Shown here piece after piece: positions 1-7,526 of a DNA stretch of 64,000 nt. This stretch comes from Thermoflavimicrobium dichotomicum. GTDB taxonomy: Bacteria > Bacillota > Bacilli > Thermoactinomycetales > Thermoactinomycetaceae. The translations under genes and the position numbers were made by a program. Within the stretch, counting starts at the first letter, position 1; every line of letters starts with the position of its first letter. Location: NCBI RefSeq assembly GCF_900114055.1, contig NZ_FORR01000013.1, positions 1 through 64,000 on the forward strand, in the 5' to 3' direction. Under the pieces are notes generated by a model. It had not been told where the DNA came from. It saw nothing but the letters and a program-made list of their open reading frames with translations, and ran no database searches.

Positions 1-417
1 GATCCGTTCCTGGTGCAGCAGATGGAGGACCATTCCATGCTGTACAGTTTGCCGCAAGCGGAGGAGCGCCTGCAATTTTTGCTGGATGAAAATCGTCCGT
101 TGCGAACGTTTGACGAGGAATTTAAACGGAAGGCAAGGCATGCGGACCTGACTGATGACCTGAAGGACATTCTCCAGGTGTTCCGCCGATTGAACCTTGA
201 TGTAATCGTGGTGGACCAGACGACACCGGAAATCATGCGAAACGGACTGCATTGCGTGAAAGTGCTGATTCCGGGGATGTTGCCGATGACGTTCGGACAT
301 CACCTTACTCGCGTAACAGGGATTGAGAGGGTGCTACGGGTACCGGTGGAACTCGGGTATGCGAAACAGCCGCTGACGCTTGAACAGCTCAATCCACATC
401 CGCATCCGTTTCCATAA
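1..417 (+). CDS. C-terminal part of a YcaO-domain protein (TOMM cyclodehydratase-like), 5' end outside window
   Basis: The reading frame is open from the first base, so the gene starts upstream of the window; a GTG at 13 is only an internal codon. The ~138 visible residues match the end of YcaO-family cyclodehydratases, which use ATP to turn Cys/Ser/Thr of ribosomal peptides into azolines (thiazole/oxazole-modified microcins). Seen: a stretch with QQMEDHSMLYSLP, a DVIVVDQTTPE strand, the core ending GIERVLRVPVELG, and a Pro-rich C-terminus NPHPHPFP. A C-terminal PxPxP-type tail is known to be needed for catalysis in the TOMM class of YcaO. Partner genes (E1-like protein, oxidase, precursor) would lie left of the window. 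The peptide genes to the right are on the opposite strand and converge on it. The family call is confident; the substrate is unknown. Confidence 0.8.
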   Translation, partial: DPFLVQQMEDHSMLYSLPQAEERLQFLLDENRPLRTFDEEFKRKARHADLTDDLKDILQVFRRLNLDVIVVDQTTPEIMRNGLHCVKVLIPGMLPMTFGHHLTRVTGIERVLRVPVELGYAKQPLTLEQLNPHPHPFP

Positions 418-530
418 GCCGTGCCTAGGTGGCGAAATTCCATTTCCACAATGTTTTTCGGTACTTTAACCAACCGAATTACCATTTTCTATCTGAATGA
501 TACCAAATTTACTCTTCGCTACCTTTACCC

Positions 531-1131
531 CCCTCTTAGCGCCCTTTTCTGGTAAGGGTAATACTTATAGTATCTCCGATGTCTTTATATCGGGGTAAAG
601 CGATAAAGCAAACCTTGGTATTCGTAGGGGTTGCAGATTGTAAAATGTTCCCTTCAAATTTCGTTTTTGCCTTTGCCGTATGGGGATTTTTATGTGATTG
701 TCGTGTTATTTTTGCGTTCTTGGGTAATTCTGAATCAGTGAAATCACTTGGTGCTCATGGGTTTTCCGGTTTTAGTTAAGAAAAATAGAAACAAACGGTC
801 ATTGATATATTCCCGTGGGATATCAATGACCGTTTGCCAGGGTTTCGGCAACCTATCTGATCCGCTTGTCATCGCTACCATCTTCGTCTTCTGCAGTTCT
901 ATATATTCTATTTCGCTGGTGAGGAAGTGGTAAGTGTGTTCTCCTATTTCAAGTAATTTTGGACAGATATTTTTCTTGATTCCAACTTAACAACTTAATC
1001 TGGGATAGCACCAATCACCACTTCGAAAAAGGGAACGGGTTTACATAAAAAGGCCTTTTCCTCTCTTCCAGAGGAGCAAGGCCATTTTTTTGACATTTTG
1101 AGTCACGGCTGTTGGAAGTATTGTTCTGTTA
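531..1131. repeat. Large direct repeat, copy 1 (copy 2 at about 2667-3265)
   Basis: About 600 bp recur almost base for base at 2667-3265, in the same orientation. The unit has a ~370 bp segment unique to these two places, containing a perfect palindrome, followed by one copy of the array spacer. Both copies hold a short + strand reading frame with a hydrophobic product and no ribosome binding site, which I do not call a gene. The arrangement suggests duplication of a block [unique segment + spacer + peptide gene], with unit 1 later expanding to four peptide genes and unit 2 keeping one. Nothing else gene-like is visible between 418 and 1128. Confidence 0.85.
792..836. repeat. Perfect 17-bp palindrome with 11-nt loop (second copy 2924-2968)
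   Basis: Arms 792-808 and 820-836 are exact reverse complements (CAAACGGTCATTGATAT and its complement) around an 11-nt loop. The duplicated segment has the same structure at 2924-2940/2952-2968. There is no T-run on either side, so it is not a standard terminator. It could be an RNA hairpin, an operator or a relic of a mobile-element end. Confidence 0.8.
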
Positions 1132-1251
1132 CCAGCTGAAGCCGAAGAAGAAGAAGATAACGGCGATAACAAGGATGAAGATTAAAAGCCTATGCAAACC
1201 GAAACCACCGCCACCGAAACAGCTACCTCCGAAACCACCAAAACCACTCAT
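1129..1251 (-). CDS. Small Gly/Phe-rich single-cysteine membrane peptide, copy A (40 aa)
   Basis: ATG at 1249-1251 follows the strong site TAGGAGGTG at 7-8 nt spacing. The 40-residue product has a Gly/Phe-rich N-terminus (MSGFGGFGGSCFGGGGF), a GLHRLL link with basic residues, one hydrophobic helix (IFILVIAVIFFFF) and the end GFSW. There is one cysteine, at residue 11. Layout and size resemble the small YjcZ-type sporulation peptides of Bacilli (Gly/Tyr-rich head, one helix), but the sequence is not close enough for me to name it. It is the most distal - strand copy and converges on the YcaO gene. Function unknown. Confidence 0.75.
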   Translation of the reverse strand: MSGFGGFGGSCFGGGGFGLHRLLIFILVIAVIFFFFGFSW

Positions 1252-1509
1252 ATTTTTCACCTCCTAACGGCAAATTCAATATATTCTATTTCGCTGGTGA
1301 AGAAGTGATAAGTGTGTACTCCTATTTCAAGTAATTTTGGACAGATGTCTTTCTTGATTCCAACTTAACAACTTAATTTCTGAGATAGCACCAATCACCA
1401 CTTCGAAAAAGGGAACAGGTTTACATAAAAAGGCCTTTTCCTCTCTTCCAAAGGAGCAAGGTCATTTTTTTGACATTTTGAGTCACGGCTGTTAGGAAGC
1501 ATTGTTCTG

Positions 1510-1632
1510 TTACCAGCCGAAGCCGAAGAAGAAGAAGATAACAGCGATAACCAGGATGAAGATTAAAAGCCTATGCAAACCGAAACCACGGCCACCGAAA
1601 CAGCTACCTCCGAAACCACCAAAACCACTCAT
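1510..1632 (-). CDS. Small Gly/Phe-rich single-cysteine membrane peptide, copy B (40 aa)
   Basis: A near-identical paralogue of the copy at 1129-1251 with the same GGAGGTG site and spacing. It differs by Arg for Gly in the head (GGRGF) and ends GFGW. It keeps the single Cys in GGSCFGG and the same hydrophobic helix. The substitutions leave the frame intact, and the two copies differ at synonymous as well as non-synonymous sites, so both look like maintained genes and not one gene plus debris. Function unknown. Confidence 0.75.
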   Translation of the reverse strand: MSGFGGFGGSCFGGRGFGLHRLLIFILVIAVIFFFFGFGW

Positions 1633-1891
1633 ATTTTTCACCTCCTAACGACAAATTCAATATATTCTATTTCACTGGTGAAGAAGTGGTAAGTGCGTTC
1701 TCCTATTTTCAAGTGATTTTGGACAGATGTCTTTCTTGATTCCAACTTAACGACTTAATTTCTGAGATAGCACCAATCACCACTTCGAAAAAGGGAACGG
1801 GTTTACATAAAAAGGCCTTTTCCTCTCTTCCAGAGGAGCAAGGCCATTTTTTTGACATTTTGAGCCATGGCTGTTAGGAAGCATTGTTCTG

Positions 1892-1984
1892 TTAGCACCA
1901 GAAGCCGAAGAAGAAGAAGATAACGGCGATAACAAGGATGAAGATTAAAAGCCTATGCAAACCGAAACCACCAAAACCACTCAT
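1892..1984 (-). CDS. Small Gly/Phe-rich single-cysteine membrane peptide, copy C, shortened (30 aa)
   Basis: Same start context and helix as its neighbours, but 30 nt of the Gly-rich head (the GGSCFGGGGF part) are missing in frame, giving MSGFGGF-GLHRLL. The internal cysteine is lost with them, yet the end has changed to GFWC, so the peptide still has one cysteine, now as the last residue. That pattern argues for selection on a single cysteine. Function unknown. Confidence 0.7.
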   Translation of the reverse strand: MSGFGGFGLHRLLIFILVIAVIFFFFGFWC

Positions 1985-2246
1985 ATTTTTCACCTCCTAA
2001 CGGCAAATTCAATATATTCTATTTCGCTGGTGAGGAAGTGGTAAGTGCGTTCTCCTATTTCAAGTGATTTTGGATAGATATCTTTCTTGATTCCAACTTA
2101 ACAACTTAATTTCTGAGATAGCACCAATCACCACTTCGAAAAAGGGATCGGATTTACATAAAAAGGCCTTATCCTCTCTTCCAGAGGAGCAAGGCCATTT
2201 TTTTGACATTTTGAGCCACAGCTGTTAGGAAGCATTGTTCTGTTAC

Positions 2247-2379
2247 CTTCGCAAGCCCTTTGCAACGTATATAGTGAAGACCATGAAGTTCTTTAGTGTC
2301 AGCGAAGCTGCGCTCATGGTTTCGCCTCGTTTTCAGGCCCTTAGCGTACCGGTAGGTGTCTTATTCTCACATTTCAAAT
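2247..2379. repeat. ~130-bp insertion repeated at 3266-3399
   Basis: Between the module terminator and the 3' end of peptide copy D lies a ~130 bp segment absent from the other spacers. It returns nearly unchanged at 3266-3399 next to copy E. Part of it (around TTCGCAAGCCC and following) resembles the sequence downstream of the terminator-like hairpin at 45.8-45.9 kb. No open frame with a ribosome binding site is visible. It may be a relic of a mobile segment or a processed remnant of another array unit. Confidence 0.7.
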
Positions 2380-2478
2380 TTAGCAAAAGCCGAAGAAGAA
2401 GAAGATAACGGCGATAACAAGGATAAAGATTAAAAGCCTATGCAAACGGAAACCACCGAAACCACCAAAACCACTCAT
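2380..2478 (-). CDS. Small Gly/Phe-rich single-cysteine membrane peptide, copy D (32 aa)
   Basis: ATG at 2476-2478 behind the same GGAGGTG site. The product begins MSGFGGFGGFRLHRLL, carries the IFILVIAVIFFFF helix and ends GFC. As in the 1892-1984 copy, the head is short and lacks the internal Cys, while a cysteine is the C-terminal residue. The downstream (3') side is the ~130 bp insertion. Function unknown. Confidence 0.7.
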   Translation of the reverse strand: MSGFGGFGGFRLHRLLIFILVIAVIFFFFGFC

Positions 2479-3399
2479 ATTTTTCACCTCCTAACGGCAA
2501 TTCAATATATTCTATTTCGCTGGTGAGGAAGTGGTAAGTGCGTTCTCCTATTTTCAAGTGATTTTGGACGGATATCTTTCTTGATTCCAACTTAATTTCT
2601 GAGATAGCACCAATCACCAGCTGGTTTAACGCCAGCGAGTGCATAGTGTTGAGAGCCAAAATTTCGCCCTCTTAGCGCCCTTTTCTGGTAAGGGTATTCT
2701 AGTATCCCCGATGTCTTTATATCGGAGTAAAGCGATAAAGCAAACCTTGGTGTTCGTAGGGGTTGCAGATTGTAAAATGTTCCCTTCAAATTTCGTTTTT
2801 GCCTTTGCCGTATGGGGATTTTTATGTGATTGTCGTGTTATTTTTGCGTTCTTGGGTAATTCTGAATCAGTGAAATCACTTGGTGCTCATGGGTTTTCCG
2901 GTTTTAGTTGAGAAAAATAGAAACAAACGGTCATTGATATATTCCCGTGGGATATCAATGACCGTTTGCCAGGGTTTCGGCAACCACTCTGATCCGCTTG
3001 TCATCGCTACCATCTTCGTCTTCTGCAGTTCTATATATCCTATTTCGCTGGTGAAGAAGTGGTAAGTGTGTTCTCCTATTTCAAGTAATTTTGGACAGAT
3101 ATTTTTCTTGATTCCAACTTAACAACTTAATTTCTGAGATAGCACCAATCACCACTTCGAAAAAGGGAACGGGTTTACATTAAAAGGCCTTTTCCTCTCT
3201 TCCAGAGGAGCAAGGTCATTCTTTTGACATTTTGCCACGGCTGTTAAGAAGCATTGTTCTGTTACCTTCGCAAGCCTTCTGCAACGTGTATAGTGAAGAC
3301 CATGAAGTTCTTTAGCGACAGCGAAGCTGCGCTCATGGTTTTGCCTCGTTTTCAGGCCCTTAGCGTACAGGGTAGGTGTCTTATTCTCACATTTCAAAT

Positions 3400-3537
3400 T
3401 TAGAAAAAGCCGAAGCCGAAGAAGAAGAAGAGGAAGAAGATAACGGCGATAACAATGATGAAGATTAAATGCCTTCTCAAACCGAAACCACCGAAACCAC
3501 CGAAACAGCTACCTCCGAAACCACCAAAACCACTCAT
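3400..3537 (-). CDS. Small Gly/Phe-rich single-cysteine membrane peptide, copy E, longest (45 aa)
   Basis: First gene of the array in reading direction. ATG at 3535-3537 lies 8-9 nt from the site AGGAGGTG. The head is longer (GGSCFGGFGGFGL), the link is RRHL instead of HRLL, and the helix region is extended with extra Phe (VIFFLFFFFGFGFF). One cysteine, in GGSCF. The extra GAA/GCC triplets on the + strand show expansion of a Phe/Gly codon repeat. It is the most divergent copy and may be closest to the ancestral, solitary gene. Function unknown. Confidence 0.7.
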   Translation of the reverse strand: MSGFGGFGGSCFGGFGGFGLRRHLIFIIVIAVIFFLFFFFGFGFF

Positions 3538-3832
3538 TTTTTTCACCTCCTAACGTCAAATTAAATATATTCTATTTCGCTGGTGAAGAAGTGGTAAGTG
3601 TGTTCTCCTATTTCAAGTGATTTTGGACAGATATTTTTCTTGATTCCAACTTAACAGAGATAGCACCAATTACCAGCTGGTATAACGCCAGCGAGTGCAT
3701 AGTGTTGAGAGCCAAAATTTCGCCCTCTTGGCCTAGAGGTAGCGAAGCTCGATTTTGGTATCATCTACCCAAAAAATAGAAAATGACATCAGAAATGACT
3801 TGAGTATGCCATACAGTGAATTGAATGAAAAA

Positions 3833-3883
3833 ATGAGTGGTTTTGGAGATAGTTGTTTCGGTGGTTCGGTAGTTTCTGTTTGA
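3833..3883 (+). pseudogene. Truncated inverted copy of the peptide gene
   Basis: On the + strand, opposite to the array, ATG at 3833 starts MSGFGDSCFGGS and stops at 3881-3883. The nucleotide match to copy E continues past the stop (TTTGAGAAGGC) before it ends at the decayed transposase. There is no ribosome binding site in front of it. It is best read as a broken, inverted sixth copy at a rearrangement point. Confidence 0.6.
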
Positions 3884-3889
3884 GAAGGC

Positions 3890-4178
3890 CATAGTGATGG
3901 CAAGCGTCATTTTAAATGTGTGAACTCTTGACGCAGTATTCGTGTACGTATATCCTTTAAGTGCTTAACAACTCTGTGAATACCAAACTGTGGATGCACT
4001 GGATCCATAGATGTACATGATCCGACATGATTTCCATTTCAGCAATTTCTGCCTGTAGTTCTATTGCTTTTGATACAAATAGTTCTTTCAATCATTCATC
4101 TACCGGAGGTTCAAGTACTTTTCGTCGGTACTTTGGACAAAAAACAACATAATATTTACAGTTCAAAAGCGCATTAAA
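3890..4178 (-). pseudogene. Decayed IS200/IS605-type TnpA (Y1 HUH transposase)
   Basis: Reading the - strand from about 4178 gives CKYYVVFCPKYRRKVL, then a TGA where a sense codon is expected, then a frame with EIMSDHVHLWI. This holds the HxH pair of the HUH transposase motif. A frameshift follows into FGIHRVVKHLKDI and another into RLPSLW. These are the conserved blocks of IS200-type single-strand transposases in their usual order. At least one stop and two frameshifts make it non-functional. It abuts the inverted peptide-gene fragment, so this element probably took part in rearranging the array. Confidence 0.85.
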
Positions 4179-4199
4179 AATGGTCGGACTTGCGAGGCG

Positions 4200-4255
4200 G
4201 TATTGAACTGCCTCTCATCCGACACTCGCTCTGAAGCTAAGGGGTTTTCTTGCTC
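4200..4255 (-). mobile_element. Probable left-end remnant of the IS200/IS605 element
   Basis: On the - strand, just upstream of the decayed transposase, lies a segment with CCCCTTAGCTTCAG and GCGAGTGTCGG. Similar CCTTGGCTTCAG and GCGAGTGA pieces occur at 10.16-10.36 kb and 61.63 kb, and GCGAGTGA at 7.28 kb. This fits shared IS200/IS605 end hairpins. The exact boundary cannot be set by eye. The segment runs up to the promoter area of the helicase gene. Confidence 0.5.
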
Positions 4256-4293
4256 GCAACGATATAAATAGAGAGGAGGTGCAAATACCATCC

Positions 4294-6444
4294 ATGCAGA
4301 CCTCCAATATCGAACTGTTTCTTTCGAATTTAAATGAACAGCAAAGAGAAGCGGTAACGGCTCCATTTGGCCCAACCGTTGTATTTGCTGGACCGGGTAG
4401 TGGGAAGACAACGGTTTTGACTCGGCGTGTTCTTTATCTGTTGGAACAGGGAGTTCAACCTGAAAACCTGATGGTTGTGACATTTACTCGAGCAGCAGCT
4501 CAAGAGATGAAGGAAAGATTGGCACAAATCATGCCTGAAAAAGTTCAGTCATTGATGATCGGGACTTTTCATTCGTTATTTTTGGCGATGTTGCGTGAAG
4601 AGGGAATACGTATACCTGCCTTTTTGTCTCCGAGCGAACAAAACCAATGGATTCGTCAATGGTTAGAGGAACAGGAGCAACCAACTGATGATGAAACCGT
4701 ATCCACTTACTTGAATCAGATTGGTCTATGCAAAGGAAATCTGATCTTTCCCCAATTCATGAAAGTGCAGAAAAAGAAAAATGTCGTGTTTCGTGATCTT
4801 TATCAAGCCTATGAAGAAAGAAAACAACAGTTGGGATACTGGGATTATGATGATATTCTAGTTGCTGTTTATCGGATGTTGCAGGATGAGTCCTGTTTGC
4901 ATAAATGGCAAAATCGCTGTCGACACATCTTGGTGGATGAATTTCAAGATATCAATCGTGTCCAGTATGAAGTGCTGATCCGTTTAGCGAAAAAGCATGC
5001 CTGTTTATTTGTCGTTGGTGACGATGATCAGGCCATCTATGGATTTCGTGGCAGTGATCCCTCTTATATGTTACATCTACGCAAAGAATTCCCACAGTTG
5101 AAACAGATTGTCCTTTCGGTGAATTACCGTTCAACGGATGAAATCATTCATATCAGTGATCAGCTGATTCGCAAAAACAAAGAACGGCAATGGAAACCAC
5201 GCAAAGGGACTGGAAGTAAAGGGCCAAAGCCCTTTTGGTTGGAACCGGACGATGAAGAAAAAGAAGCGGAAATGATCCTTTCTTACTCCGATGGGATGGA
5301 AACCGCAATCTTGTATCGAACAGCTACCCAGGCACGTGCGATTGTGGATGCCTTGGTTCGGAAAGAGATTCCTTTTTCTATTTCGACTGGCGATCATACC
5401 TTTTATCAGCGATGGCAAGTCCAGGATTTGCTCGCTTATTTTCGCCTGGCTTATGATCCCAATGATTTAGATGCCATAGTACGGATTATTAACAAGCCGA
5501 AGCGTTATCTGTTTGGTGAAGAATGGATTGATGCTTGTTGGGATCTGTCTCGGCGCACCGGAAAAAGTTTATTGGATGTATTGCCAGAGCTACCCGGTCT
5601 TGAGCACTACCAAGTTCGTTTGCTTAAAGAAATGCAGCGGAAAGTAAAAGATTTATCTGCTCTTGGCTCGGTTGAAGGGATTCGTTGGATTCGGCAGGAA
5701 ATTGGTTATGATCGGTATTTGGAAAAGTTTGCGGAAGAGACGGGAAATGATCGAACACTGGTCTTTGAGCCGGTAGAAGAAATGCTTTTGGCTGCCAGGC
5801 ATTGTAAAGATGGACAGGCCTTGCTGGAACATGTCGCAAGAGTGGAAGCGTATTTACGGAAGCCTCATCCTGAAGCCCAAGTGCATTGCATGACTTTTCA
5901 TAAATCGAAAGGATTGGAATTTGACCGGGTTTTTTTAATCGGTCTGCATGCCATGTATTTACCGCACCGTCGCAGTCTGCAAGTACCAGATCACCGCAAA
6001 CAGGCAGCTTGGGAAGAGGAGAGACGCTTATTGTATGTGGCTATGACGCGAGCCAAAAGTGAACTGTATCTTTCTGTCAGCCAAACAAGGCAAGGAAAAA
6101 AGCTGGGACCTTCCCCGTTTTTAAAAGAAATTGGTTTCAAGGAAAGGGAAGGAGACGCAGCCTATCATGAAATTGCGGCAACCACAGAGGAAAGAACAAA
6201 ACGGATAACGAACCATTTATCCCGTCAACAACTCAAATCCCAGCCGCAGTTGCGGTTTGCTCATGAAGAATTGGCTCCTGGAATGAAGATCCGACATATC
6301 AAGTTCGGCATAGGAACCATTATACAAGTGACTCCCTTGGAAGGAGTGGCTCCCGGCAGAAAGGTACTCATCCGTTTTGCTGGCCAGGTCAAAACATTAC
6401 ATTATGAACTGTCCAGACAGCTGCGACTGTTGAGTAAGGAATGA
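4294..6444 (+). CDS. UvrD/PcrA-like superfamily 1 DNA helicase (YjcD type)
   Basis: A 716-residue ATP-dependent 3'-5' helicase of superfamily 1A. Seen in order: Q-motif LNEQQREAV, Walker A GPGSGKTT (residues ~33-40), TFTRAAAQEM, DEFQD (Walker B, ~214), GDDDQAIYGFRG, NYRST, TFHKSKGLEFD (motif V) and RRLLYVAMTRAK (motif VI, ~575). The C-terminal ~60 residues hold a small KFGIGTI-type domain seen in YjcD/PcrA relatives. A likely role is repair or clearing of DNA intermediates. The shorter length compared with PcrA (~730-740) and the C-terminus favour a YjcD-like protein. A GTG at 4279 overlaps the GGAGG site, so ATG 4294 is preferred even though its spacing is long (~14 nt). Confidence 0.85.
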   Translation: MQTSNIELFLSNLNEQQREAVTAPFGPTVVFAGPGSGKTTVLTRRVLYLLEQGVQPENLMVVTFTRAAAQEMKERLAQIMPEKVQSLMIGTFHSLFLAMLREEGIRIPAFLSPSEQNQWIRQWLEEQEQPTDDETVSTYLNQIGLCKGNLIFPQFMKVQKKKNVVFRDLYQAYEERKQQLGYWDYDDILVAVYRMLQDESCLHKWQNRCRHILVDEFQDINRVQYEVLIRLAKKHACLFVVGDDDQAIYGFRGSDPSYMLHLRKEFPQLKQIVLSVNYRSTDEIIHISDQLIRKNKERQWKPRKGTGSKGPKPFWLEPDDEEKEAEMILSYSDGMETAILYRTATQARAIVDALVRKEIPFSISTGDHTFYQRWQVQDLLAYFRLAYDPNDLDAIVRIINKPKRYLFGEEWIDACWDLSRRTGKSLLDVLPELPGLEHYQVRLLKEMQRKVKDLSALGSVEGIRWIRQEIGYDRYLEKFAEETGNDRTLVFEPVEEMLLAARHCKDGQALLEHVARVEAYLRKPHPEAQVHCMTFHKSKGLEFDRVFLIGLHAMYLPHRRSLQVPDHRKQAAWEEERRLLYVAMTRAKSELYLSVSQTRQGKKLGPSPFLKEIGFKEREGDAAYHEIAATTEERTKRITNHLSRQQLKSQPQLRFAHEELAPGMKIRHIKFGIGTIIQVTPLEGVAPGRKVLIRFAGQVKTLHYELSRQLRLLSKE

Positions 6445-6495
6445 GCCGTTATCACTGAAACAGCGGGCAAAGAGAAAAGCCGATTCCGAAGCATC

Positions 6496-6535
6496 ATAAA
6501 AAATAACGAAAGACCCCCCTAAGAGGGAGGGGGGC
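6496..6535 (-). terminator. Terminator of the pyrophosphatase gene
   Basis: On the - strand a CCCCCC/GGGGGG stem directly after the stop codon is followed by TCTTTCGTTATTTTTT. It lies between two convergent genes and may slow transcription from both sides. Confidence 0.8.
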
Positions 6536-6536
6536 A

Positions 6537-7031
6537 TTACTTGCTTTCTTGATAACGTTTTAGGCATTCTTCATACAGGGAACGGGCAAACTCGGCATCT
6601 TTCCAGCCTTCGATCTTGGTTTCTTTTTTCTCAAGGTCTTTGTAAACTTGGAAGAAGTGTGCGATCTCGTCCAAAATATGTGGAGCAACATCGTCCAGGG
6701 TTTTCACGTGATTGAAACGAGGATCATCTACTGGAACCGCCAACAGTTTTTCGTCTTGACCTTTATCGTCAGACATAATGAGTGCACCGATTACACGGCT
6801 GGTAATCACGCAACCTGGGAAAGTAGGGAAAGTGGTAAGAACCAAAATGTCAAGTGGGTCACCATCTTCTGCCAGGGTGTTTTCGAGATATCCGTATTCG
6901 GTTGGATAGTGCATGGGCGAATATAAAACACGGTCGAGACGGAATACCCCTTTTTCTTTATCATATTCATATTTGTTTTGACTTCCGGTAGGGATTTCGA
7001 TAAAAGCATCAACAACTAATTCTTTTGACAT
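6537..7031 (-). CDS. ppa: Inorganic pyrophosphatase, family I
   Basis: Cytosolic enzyme splitting pyrophosphate to two phosphates, which pulls polymerase and ligase reactions forward. The 164-residue length is typical of bacterial family I. Seen: the substrate/metal region VLYSPMHYPTEYGYLENT and the signature DGDPLDILVL with its three Asp (residues ~57-62), then the conserved DDPRFNH. ATG at 7029-7031 follows AAGGAGGATC. It stands alone, convergent with the helicase gene. Bacilli often use the unrelated family II enzyme, so a family I enzyme is a useful lineage marker. Confidence 0.95.
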   Translation of the reverse strand: MSKELVVDAFIEIPTGSQNKYEYDKEKGVFRLDRVLYSPMHYPTEYGYLENTLAEDGDPLDILVLTTFPTFPGCVITSRVIGALIMSDDKGQDEKLLAVPVDDPRFNHVKTLDDVAPHILDEIAHFFQVYKDLEKKETKIEGWKDAEFARSLYEECLKRYQESK

Positions 7032-7282
7032 AAATGATCCTCCTTATTTGATTATGTAAAAAATGGATGGTTTTTTCTATGAAAAACCGTCTCAACCACA
7101 TTGTATTCACTTTTGCTATGATGCGCAAATGAAAGTTCAACAGAAAATGGATTCATTTCCTTACAGGGAGTTGATCTTTTTGGATCAGGACAGTCATGAA
7201 ATTGTGCAACAATCTTTATATACAAACTAATCCAAAACTTATATTCATACGAAACTGTGTATAAAAATAAGCATAGTTTTTC

Positions 7283-7480
7283 CAAGCGAGTGACTTATGA
7301 GCCCTACCCGGAGGAGAGGCGGAAAGCGAAAGATTAAAAACGCGGGCAATATCCACTGAAGCTTTTTTTGCCCGCTTCTTAAGCTTCCGGCTCGGAGTGG
7401 CCCTGAGATCCTTCTGTACAGGTCGCTGTCGGAATTAGCCTGAAAAACGAAGCAGGTACCCGTATCGATTTGTAACTCCA
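7283..7480. other. Unexplained structured intergenic segment
   Basis: The ~495 bp between ppa and the rhodanese gene hold no supported gene. From 7283 the composition shifts to G+C-rich with several possible helices, including GCGGGCAA/TTGCCCGC around 7352-7377. It contains GCGAGTGA and GCCTGAAAAACGAAG, both of which recur in the IS-like remnant at 10.16-10.25 kb. It could be an eroded IS200/IS605-derived segment or a structured RNA. I could not match it to a riboswitch, 6S, SRP or RNase P RNA. Confidence 0.4.
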
Positions 7481-7526
7481 GGGACTTTTGAAATGAATTA
7501 TAATCAAAAGAAAAAAGGTGAGATCG

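Larger units (their letters stand above)
900..3690 (-). repeat. Tandem array of seven ~240-bp spacer modules between small peptide genes
   Basis: Modules start near 900, 1270, 1648, 1996, 2494, 3028 and 3556. Those at 2494 and 3556 are truncated and both end in the same ~55 bp (around 2617-2672 and 3670-3728). Read on the - strand, each module gives a stretch upstream of the next peptide gene and ends just before that gene's GGAGGTG ribosome binding site. Five modules also hold a hairpin with GGCCTT/AAGGCC arms and an inner CTCCTCT/AGAGAGG-type stem with T-runs on both sides (about 1045-1091, 1425-1471, 1807-1853, 2158-2203, 3179-3224), which fits a bidirectional terminator. Each gene therefore seems to be its own transcription unit. 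I could not fix a promoter type with confidence. Confidence 0.8.

Noticed and set aside
579-779. + strand hydrophobic 66-codon frame, repeated as a 90-codon frame at 2639-2911
   Set aside because: No ribosome binding site. The frame is kept only because the two DNA segments are recent duplicates, so conservation says nothing about coding.
2438-2659. - strand 73-codon frame overlapping peptide copy D
   Set aside because: It runs through the spacer and enters the peptide gene in another frame; copy D in its own frame has the proper start site and paralogues.
3149-3397. - strand 82-codon frame
   Set aside because: It consists of the ~130 bp insertion plus spacer and terminator sequence, with no ribosome binding site.
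4279-4293. GTG start for the helicase
   Set aside because: It overlaps the GGAGG site itself; ATG 4294 is a better start.
7283-7480. Known riboswitch, 6S, SRP or RNase P RNA in the ppa-rhodanese gap
   Set aside because: None of the conserved cores of these RNAs could be found; left as an unexplained segment.
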